This document shows, piece after piece, positions 21,303 through 26,381 of a stretch of 26,381 nt of DNA (its first letter is position 1; the number at the start of each line of letters is the position of its first letter). The stretch is from Clostridia bacterium (GTDB lineage: Bacteria > Bacillota_A > Clostridia > Christensenellales > Aristaeellaceae). The stretch spans positions 1 to 26,381 of the forward strand of contig JAFXMP010000298.1 of NCBI GenBank assembly GCA_017530275.1, given 5' to 3'. The notes beneath the pieces were generated by a model. It was not told the DNA's origin. It did not search any database and worked only from the letters and a program-made list of their open reading frames with translations. Both the position numbers and the translations under genes were made by a program.

Positions 21303-22670
21303 TTATTCCTCCGCCACCTGGGCCAGATATGCCGCAAATTCGTCCGTCAGGCCTAAGTCCCACAGGACGGAGCAGCACATGTATTTGAGCCGGGCATCCC
21401 GGGCCCCCACGAAAGCGTTCACCGTGTCCTCGATGGACATGCCGATTTGGGAGGGCTTCACGGGCATGCCGGTGCTTTCCATGAGGGAAAGCAGCGCCTT
21501 TTCGTCGGGCAGTTCCTCGTTGACGGCGGCCAAAATATCGTCCCAGTGATCGATGATGCGGTTCAGGCGTTCTTCGTGGGCGGCGGGGTCGTTCTTGAGG
21601 CCCTTGCGCTCCATCTCGATGATTTCCGGGGCGGTCTTGCCGAAAATGCGCCTGATCTGCGCTTCCCATTTTTCTTTTGTCATGGCCTGCCAATACGCTT
21701 CCGCCTGTTCCCGGCTGGGGGTGATTTTCCTGAATTTGCGGTACAGCTTCAGCATCATGGCCGTGCCGATGCCCACTTGAATGCCATGCAGGTCGTAAGG
21801 GCGGTTCCTTTCCAGCGCCATCATTTCCCACATGTGGCTGAAATAATGCTCCGTGCCGGAGGCGGGCCGGGAAATTTCCGCGTAGGCCATGGCGATGCCG
21901 GAGATCACCAGACCCTCGGCGATGGACTGAATGGCTTCGGGCTTTCTTTCGGGGATGCCCGCCGCCGCGTCGATCACCCGTTTCAGCGCTGCCCGCATGA
22001 GCCGGGCCACGGCTTCGCAGTAGTATTCGCCGGTGACGATGTTGCTCATGCGCCATTCGCAAAGGGCAATGTACTTGGCCGCCATATCGCCCAAGCCCGC
22101 CCACAGCATGCGCATGGGAGCCTGGGCCAGAATTTCCGTGTCCAGAATCATGCCCTTGGGGGCGCGGTTGAACAGGGTCATTTTCACGTGGTTGATCTCC
22201 ATGGCGGAGGAATTGGAGGCGTAGCCGTCCATGGAGGGGGCTGTGCCGATGATGGCGCTCTTTTTGCCCAGGGCGTTGCCCACCACCTTGCAAATATCGT
22301 TGATCACGCCGCTGCCCACGCCCAAAATCAAATCGCAGGCCGGATCGTAATGCATGATCACGCTGCCCACTTCCCACTCCGCCGGGGCGATCTTCTGCCC
22401 GGCGCAAGGGATCACGTACAGTCGGTGATCAATGCCCGCTGCCGTCAGCAGTTCATCCACCCGCTTCCCGGCGGCATCATAGGTGTTCTGGTCGCACACG
22501 ATGAAGGGCCGTTCACAGCCCATGGCCCGCACCATGTCCGGCGCTTTCACAATGGCCCCCGGCCCGATTTCCAGAAAATCCATGGCGCAGGCGTGGTGCT
22601 TTCCGCAATCGCAGTCAAAGCCCTCCGGGCGAATCAGTTCCTGTAAGGTCATTTCATCAAAATGGAGCAT
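21303..22670 (-). CDS. sn-Glycerol-1-phosphate dehydrogenase-like protein (AraM/EgsA family)
   Basis: Iron-containing-alcohol-dehydrogenase superfamily, G1PDH branch: NAD(P)H reduction of dihydroxyacetone phosphate to glycerol-1-phosphate, or a related reaction. The 455 residues are somewhat longer than B. subtilis AraM (about 394). Seen: CDCGKHHAC near 20-28, common in Firmicute members; nucleotide-binding LILGVGSGVINDICKVV (114-130); GTAPSMDGYAS (142-152); and likely metal ligands Asp195 (GLGDMAAKY), His275 (GTEHYFSH) and His295 (LHGIQVG). In Bacillus the araM gene lies in the arabinose operon; here it is divergent from a sugar kinase/isomerase cassette. The ATG at 22670 has GGGAGG. An upstream extension through the promoter is rejected. 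Confidence 0.9.
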   Translation of the reverse strand: MLHFDEMTLQELIRPEGFDCDCGKHHACAMDFLEIGPGAIVKAPDMVRAMGCERPFIVCDQNTYDAAGKRVDELLTAAGIDHRLYVIPCAGQKIAPAEWEVGSVIMHYDPACDLILGVGSGVINDICKVVGNALGKKSAIIGTAPSMDGYASNSSAMEINHVKMTLFNRAPKGMILDTEILAQAPMRMLWAGLGDMAAKYIALCEWRMSNIVTGEYYCEAVARLMRAALKRVIDAAAGIPERKPEAIQSIAEGLVISGIAMAYAEISRPASGTEHYFSHMWEMMALERNRPYDLHGIQVGIGTAMMLKLYRKFRKITPSREQAEAYWQAMTKEKWEAQIRRIFGKTAPEIIEMERKGLKNDPAAHEERLNRIIDHWDDILAAVNEELPDEKALLSLMESTGMPVKPSQIGMSIEDTVNAFVGARDARLKYMCCSVLWDLGLTDEFAAYLAQVAEE

Positions 22671-22704
22671 AGCAGCCGCCTCCCTGTATTCATTCAGCAA
22701 AAAA

Positions 22705-22732
22705 ATTATACCATAATCGCCCGTTCCGTCAA
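22705..22732 (-). promoter_or_regulatory. Promoter of the glycerol-1-phosphate dehydrogenase gene
   Basis: Minus strand TTGACG (22727-22732), a 16-base spacer and a perfect TATAAT (22705-22710), about 35 bases before the start codon. Confidence 0.8.
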
Positions 22733-22789
22733 GGAAAATAAAAAGGGAGCAGCCGACGAAAACAGAGCGCAAATTCTGCGTAGAAATCA

Positions 22790-22807
22790 ACATAAAATGT
22801 TTTGTGT
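22790..22807. promoter_or_regulatory. Inverted repeat upstream of the sugar cassette promoter
   Basis: ACATAAAA-TG-TTTTGTGT, eight-base arms with one mismatch, ending five bases before the -35 of the kinase promoter. A possible binding site for a sugar-responsive regulator; none is encoded in the window. Confidence 0.3.
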
Positions 22808-22812
22808 TTTTC

Positions 22813-22841
22813 TTGCATTTTGGCGGTTTTTCGTCTACAAT
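22813..22841 (+). promoter_or_regulatory. Promoter of the kinase-DUF4867-isomerase cassette
   Basis: TTGCAT (22813-22818), a 17-base spacer, TACAAT (22836-22841), 43 bases before the kinase start. One to two mismatches per hexamer. Confidence 0.65.
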
Positions 22842-22884
22842 AGAAACAATCATTTCCCATAGATACTTAAACGAAGGGAGAAGG

Positions 22885-24420
22885 ATGATTGTGCAATATC
22901 TGATTGGCGTGGATTTGGGCACCTCGGGCACCAAAACCGTACTGTTTGACGTTCACGGCAAGGAAATCGCTTCCGCTTTGGAGGAATATCCGCTGTATCA
23001 GCCCTATAACGGCTGGGCGGAGCAGGAGCCGGAGGACTGGTGGAATGCGGCGGTGAACACCATCAAGGCCGTGATCACCAAAAGCAAAGTGAATCCTCAG
23101 GACATCGCCGGGCTGTCCCTGTCCGGGCAGATGCACGGCCTGGTGCTGACGGACGACAGCGGCAAGGCCCTGGGCCGGTCCATTATCTGGTGCGACAACC
23201 GCACCATCGAAAGCTGCGAGGAATTCACCGCGCTGGTGGGCGGCAGGGAACGGCTGATCCAGATCAGCGCCAATCCCGCCCTGACTGGCTTTACCGCCGG
23301 AAAAATCCTGTGGGTGCGCAAAAACCAGCCGGAGATTTGGGAAAAAGCGCGGCACATCCAACTGCCCAAGGATTACGTGCGCTTGAAGCTCACGGGCGTA
23401 TACCATATGGAAATGAGCGACGCCTCCGGCACCAACCTGTTGGACGTGCCGAACCGCTGCTGGAGCCAGGAAATCTGTGAAAAGACCGGCATTCCCATGA
23501 GCATGCTGCCGCCCTTGGTGGAGAGCAGCGACGTGGCGGGCCATATCACCGAGGAAGCCGCGAAGCTCACCGGCCTGCCCGTGGGCATGCCCGTGGCGGC
23601 CGGCGCTGGCGACAACATGGCCGCCGCCATCGGCACCGGCGTGGTGTGCGAGGGCAAAGCCTTTACCACCATCGGCACCAGCGGCGTGATTTTCGCCCAT
23701 TCCAATTCCGTGCAGATCGACCCCGCGGGCCGGGTGCATACCTTCTGCGCCGCCGTGCCGGGCTGCTACGTGGTCATGGGCGTGGGCCTGGCCGCAGGCA
23801 TGAGCCTGAAATGGTGCCGGGACACCTTCTTCCAGGCGGAAATCGAAGTGGCCAAAGAAATGGGCACCGATTCCTATGTGCTCATGAACCAGGAAGCCGC
23901 CCGCAGCCCCATCGGGGCCAACCGGCTGATTTACCTGCCCTACTTGATGGGCGAGCGCTCCCCCATTCTCGACCCCGAAAGCCGGGGCGTGCTCTTCGGC
24001 CTGTCCGCCATGCATACCAAGAAAGACATCGTGCGCGCCGTCATGGAGGGCGTCATGTACTCCCAGTGGCATAACCTGAACGTGCTGCGGGGCATGCACG
24101 TGGCTCCCAACGCCATGCTGGCCTGCGGCGGCGGGGCCAAATCCCCCTTCTGGCGGCAGATGATGGCGGATATGTATAATATGCCCGTTTCCACTTTGCA
24201 GAACACCGAAGGCCCGGCTCTTGGCGCGGCCATCCTGGCGGGCGTCGGCGCTGGTATCTACAAAGATGTGCCCTCCGCCTGCAAGGAACTGCTGAAAGAG
24301 AGCGAACCGCTCCAGCCCGACGCGGAACGTCACGCGGCCTACGAGCCCTATTTCGAGCTGTATCAGAAGATTTATCTGGACTTAAAGAACGAGTTCCACA
24401 CGCTTGCCAATTTATCATAA
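22885..24420 (+). CDS. xylB: Xylulokinase-like FGGY carbohydrate kinase
   Basis: Phosphorylates a ketopentose, most likely D-xylulose to D-xylulose 5-phosphate, feeding the pentose phosphate pathway. The 511 residues fit XylB. Seen: IGVDLGTSGTKTVLFD (7-22, phosphate loop), LSGQMHGLVL (79-88, the QMHG typical of xylulokinases), WCDNRT (102-107), AGAGDNMAAAIGTG with catalytic Asp243, TTIGTSGVIF (261-270), YLMGERSPI and ACGGGAKSPFWRQMMADMY. The ATG at 22885 is close behind GGGAG (four bases). A GTG at 22891 (MQYLIGVDLG...) is an equally plausible start with better spacing. The isomerase-like partner downstream may make a different ketose, so the true substrate could be another keto-sugar. Confidence 0.9.
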   Translation: MIVQYLIGVDLGTSGTKTVLFDVHGKEIASALEEYPLYQPYNGWAEQEPEDWWNAAVNTIKAVITKSKVNPQDIAGLSLSGQMHGLVLTDDSGKALGRSIIWCDNRTIESCEEFTALVGGRERLIQISANPALTGFTAGKILWVRKNQPEIWEKARHIQLPKDYVRLKLTGVYHMEMSDASGTNLLDVPNRCWSQEICEKTGIPMSMLPPLVESSDVAGHITEEAAKLTGLPVGMPVAAGAGDNMAAAIGTGVVCEGKAFTTIGTSGVIFAHSNSVQIDPAGRVHTFCAAVPGCYVVMGVGLAAGMSLKWCRDTFFQAEIEVAKEMGTDSYVLMNQEAARSPIGANRLIYLPYLMGERSPILDPESRGVLFGLSAMHTKKDIVRAVMEGVMYSQWHNLNVLRGMHVAPNAMLACGGGAKSPFWRQMMADMYNMPVSTLQNTEGPALGAAILAGVGAGIYKDVPSACKELLKESEPLQPDAERHAAYEPYFELYQKIYLDLKNEFHTLANLS

Positions 24421-24500
24421 AGTTTGGAGTGTGAAGTGTGGAGAGTGGAGTTCTGTAGCGTTCAATCAAACTCCACACTCCACTCTCCAAACTCCACACT
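24421..24500. repeat. Purine/pyrimidine-biased imperfect inverted repeat
   Basis: Immediately after the kinase stop codon, a purine-rich left arm (24421-24452, built from GGAGTGT, GGAGAGT and GGAGTTT-like units) faces a pyrimidine-rich right arm (24468-24500) built from the complementary units. The arms pair over about 32 positions with five mismatches and a 16-base spacer. No T run follows. It could form a long hairpin in the message between kinase and DUF4867 genes, or be a mobile mini-element. Confidence 0.75.
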
Positions 24501-24523
24501 GAAAATACGCGGAGGTTATTTGT

Positions 24524-25171
24524 ATGAAAATCCTGCCTGTATCCGACCCCTCCTTTGCCCCCTACGGCCGCATCGTGGAAGGCTACGACGTGAAGGGCAT
24601 TTTGAAGGCGTTGGAAGAAACCACTCCCTGCCCCGACGACGTGGTGTACTTCCCGAAGGTGGATTCCCTGCACGCGGCGGACAACGCCGAAGCTTTGGGC
24701 GAAGCGCTGTTCGGCGGCATGCCCTTCCAGCTGGGCTGCTGCAACGGCCACAACACCAAGCTGAACTGCCTGGAATATCACCGGGACAGCGAATTCAACC
24801 TGGGCACCGAGGATTTCATCCTGCTGCTGGCCAAGCAGGGCGAGATCGAAAACGACGTGCTGGACAACGCCAAGGTGAAAGCATTCTTCGTGCCCAAGGG
24901 CGTGCTGGTGGAAGTGTATGCCACCACCCTGCACTATGCCCCCTGCCACGCCGATCCCGCCAAGGGATTCCGGGTGCTGGTGGCCCTGCCCCTCAACACC
25001 AACACCGATTACCGTCCCGGCACCGGCAAGAACACCCTGGATAAGAGCCTGTGGGCCCGGAACAAGTGGCTGCTGGCCCACGCCGACAGCAGCGAAGCCA
25101 AGGACGGCGCTTACATTGGACTTAAAGGCGAAAACATCGACATCGCTGCCGATGTGCCTTTCTGTTGCTAA
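24524..25171 (+). CDS. DUF4867-like cupin-fold protein of a sugar cassette
   Basis: I assign this from memory to the uncharacterised DUF4867 family, 215 residues. It lacks a signal peptide or membrane helix. Candidate metal-binding residues are arranged as in small cupins: EYHRDSEFN (His86, Glu90), then LVEVYATTLHYAPCHADP (His137, His142), with CCNGHNTKLN just before. It lies between a pentulose kinase and an isomerase-family protein with matching codon use, so a step on the same sugar (epimerase, mutarotase, isomerase or lactonase-type reaction) is a reasonable inference, unproven. The ATG has a GGAGG site eight bases upstream, placed just after the inverted repeat. 27 bases separate it from the next gene. 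Confidence 0.8.
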   Translation: MKILPVSDPSFAPYGRIVEGYDVKGILKALEETTPCPDDVVYFPKVDSLHAADNAEALGEALFGGMPFQLGCCNGHNTKLNCLEYHRDSEFNLGTEDFILLLAKQGEIENDVLDNAKVKAFFVPKGVLVEVYATTLHYAPCHADPAKGFRVLVALPLNTNTDYRPGTGKNTLDKSLWARNKWLLAHADSSEAKDGAYIGLKGENIDIAADVPFCC

Positions 25172-25198
25172 ATCAATTTGGAAACGGAGGAGATTAAA

Positions 25199-26381
25199 AT
25201 GGCTTGTAACATTCCCGAGGTCAAATTAGGTATCGTTGCCGTATCCCGAGACTGCTTCCCCATCGGCCTGTCCATCGCCCGCCGCGAGGCCATCAAGAAG
25301 GCTTACAAGGGCGAGCTGTACGAGTGCCCCGTCACCGTGGAAAACGAAGCCGACATGCTCAAGGCCGTGGCCGACGTGAAAGCCGCCGACTGCAACGCCC
25401 TGGTGGTGTTCCTTGGCAACTTCGGCCCCGAGACCCCCGAAACCCTCATCGCCAAGAACTTTGACGGCCCCTGCATGTTCGTGGCGGCTGCCGAAGGCGA
25501 CGGCGACCTGATCAACGGCCGCGGCGACGCCTACTGCGGCATGCTGAACTGCTCCTATAACCTGGGCATGCGGCATCTGCAGGGCTACATCCCCGAATAT
25601 CCCGTGGGTACCGCGGACGATATCGCCGCCATGATCGCGGACTTCGTGCCCGTGGCCCGCGCCATTATCGGCGTCAAGAACCTCAAGATCATCACCTTCG
25701 GGCCCCGTCCCCAGGACTTCTTCGCCTGCAACGCCCCCATCAAGGGCCTGTATGAGCTGGGCATCGAAATCGAAGAAAACAGCGAACTGGACCTGCTGGT
25801 TTCCTATAAAGCCCACGCTGGCGACAAGCGCATCCCCGACGTGTGCAAGGATATGGCCGAGGAAATGGGCGAAGGCAAGTACTTCCCCGACATGCTGGAG
25901 CGCATGGCCCAGTTTGAACTGACCCTGCTGGATTGGGCCGAAGCCCACAAGGGCGCCCGCAAGTACGTGGCGTTTGCCGATAAGTGCTGGCCCGCTTTCC
26001 CCGAGCAGTTCGGCTTTGAGCCCTGCTATGTAAACAGCCGCCTGGCTTCCCGGGGCATCCCGGTGGCCTGCGAAGTGGACATTTACGGCGCGCTGAGCGA
26101 ATACATCGGCGCTTGCGTGTCCGCCGACGCCGTCACCCTGCTGGACATCAACAACTCCGTGCCCGCCTCCATGTGGGAAAGCCAGATCAAGGGCAAGTTC
26201 GACTACTGCCTCACAGACACCTTCATGGGCTTCCACTGCGGCAACACCCCCTCCTGCAAGATGTGCGCGGATCGCGCTGTGAACTACCAGCTGATCCAGC
26301 ACCGCCTGCTGGAGCCCGCCGGCAGTGATCCCGACTTCACCCGCGGCACGCTGGAAGGCGACATCGCTCCCGGCGAAATCA
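25199..26381 (+). CDS. L-fucose/L-arabinose isomerase-family protein, 3' end cut by window
   Basis: Aldose-ketose isomerase superfamily member; 394 codons visible, the family usually being about 470-600, so the C-terminus with the last catalytic histidine is missing from view. Seen: an N-terminal Rossmann-like region VKLGIVAVSRDCFPIGLS (8-25), LVVFLGNFGPETPE (68-81), AFADKCWPAFPEQFG (258-272), and the metal ligands Glu292 (CEVDIYGAL) and Asp316 (LLDINN), matching the Glu and Asp ligands of fucose isomerase. A further HCGNTPSC is at 346-353. The partner kinase suggests the product ketose is phosphorylated next. The exact sugar (fucose, arabinose, other) cannot be assigned. The start follows GGAGGAG by 8 bases. 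Confidence 0.88.
   Translation, partial: MACNIPEVKLGIVAVSRDCFPIGLSIARREAIKKAYKGELYECPVTVENEADMLKAVADVKAADCNALVVFLGNFGPETPETLIAKNFDGPCMFVAAAEGDGDLINGRGDAYCGMLNCSYNLGMRHLQGYIPEYPVGTADDIAAMIADFVPVARAIIGVKNLKIITFGPRPQDFFACNAPIKGLYELGIEIEENSELDLLVSYKAHAGDKRIPDVCKDMAEEMGEGKYFPDMLERMAQFELTLLDWAEAHKGARKYVAFADKCWPAFPEQFGFEPCYVNSRLASRGIPVACEVDIYGALSEYIGACVSADAVTLLDINNSVPASMWESQIKGKFDYCLTDTFMGFHCGNTPSCKMCADRAVNYQLIQHRLLEPAGSDPDFTRGTLEGDIAPGEI

Noticed and set aside
21447..22646. 399-codon open frame on the plus strand opposite the glycerol-1-phosphate dehydrogenase gene
   Set aside because: Antisense shadow; composition dominated by His, Gly and Phe, no promoter or ribosome site.
22867..24333. Long open frame on the minus strand opposite the sugar kinase gene (488 codons)
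   Set aside because: It mirrors the kinase codons in a GC-rich gene; the peptide is rich in His and Gly without any family motif, and the plus strand encodes a complete FGGY kinase.
25226..26302. 358-codon open frame on the minus strand opposite the isomerase-family gene
   Set aside because: Low-complexity antisense shadow with no ribosome site or motif; the plus-strand gene has clear family residues.

Overview
The window looks like chromosome from a fairly GC-rich, fermentative Firmicute of class Clostridia, probably an uncultured gut or rumen lineage. The basis is clean AAGGAGG-type ribosome binding sites, consensus sigma-A promoters, intrinsic terminators, a CCA-encoding tRNA gene, CUT1 sugar-transporter genes without a local ATPase, and short signal peptides of the LLALLLTL...ALAE type. 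No insertion sequence, prophage or CRISPR array is visible, and gene order and codon use look native throughout. The genus cannot be fixed by eye.

Layout. (1) 1-2,560: argG (partial) and mnmE, both on the minus strand, separated by a 72-bp hairpin repeat. (2) 2,633-7,919: a tightly packed plus-strand operon. It holds a ZorA/MotA-like motor protein with a long cytoplasmic tail, a ZorB/MotB-like protein with an OmpA peptidoglycan-binding domain, a small membrane-anchored protein of unknown function, an exported VanX-type D-Ala-D-Ala dipeptidase, and then pyruvate kinase. (3) 7,993-11,264: a CUT1 sugar ABC transporter (binding protein, attenuating terminator, two permeases). (4) 15,854-11,278, minus strand: a probable operon of an rRNA-type methyltransferase, an RluA-family pseudouridine synthase, two paralogous exported proteins of unknown function, and tgt. 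(5) 16,000-17,650: metY behind a strong promoter, a 40-codon leader ORF with adjacent Cys codons, and mutually exclusive hairpins that look like a transcription attenuator. (6) 17,771-20,521: a Gfo/Idh/MocA oxidoreductase gene, a tRNA-Leu(CAA) gene, and a GH4 alpha-galactosidase-type gene under a cre-like operator. The second copy of the hairpin repeat abuts the GH4 stop codon. (7) 20,601-26,381: minus-strand glycerol-1-phosphate dehydrogenase-like gene with trmO, divergent from a plus-strand sugar cassette of a xylulokinase-like FGGY kinase, a DUF4867-like cupin, and an L-fucose/L-arabinose isomerase-family protein cut by the window end.

How the genes work together. The right half is a carbohydrate-use region: an alpha-glycosidase, a sugar dehydrogenase, and an isomerase-plus-kinase route feeding pentose-phosphate or related intermediates. 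The CUT1 transporter could import an oligosaccharide, and pyruvate kinase completes glycolysis. The left half carries the most unusual unit. Its motor pair resembles the ZorAB core of Zorya anti-phage systems, but no ZorC, ZorD or ZorE gene is present, and a cell-wall dipeptidase and an unknown surface protein are translationally coupled to it instead. Other points of interest are the Cys-codon attenuator of metY, the covarying hairpin repeat, and the paired secreted proteins, one of which carries six 11-residue repeats.
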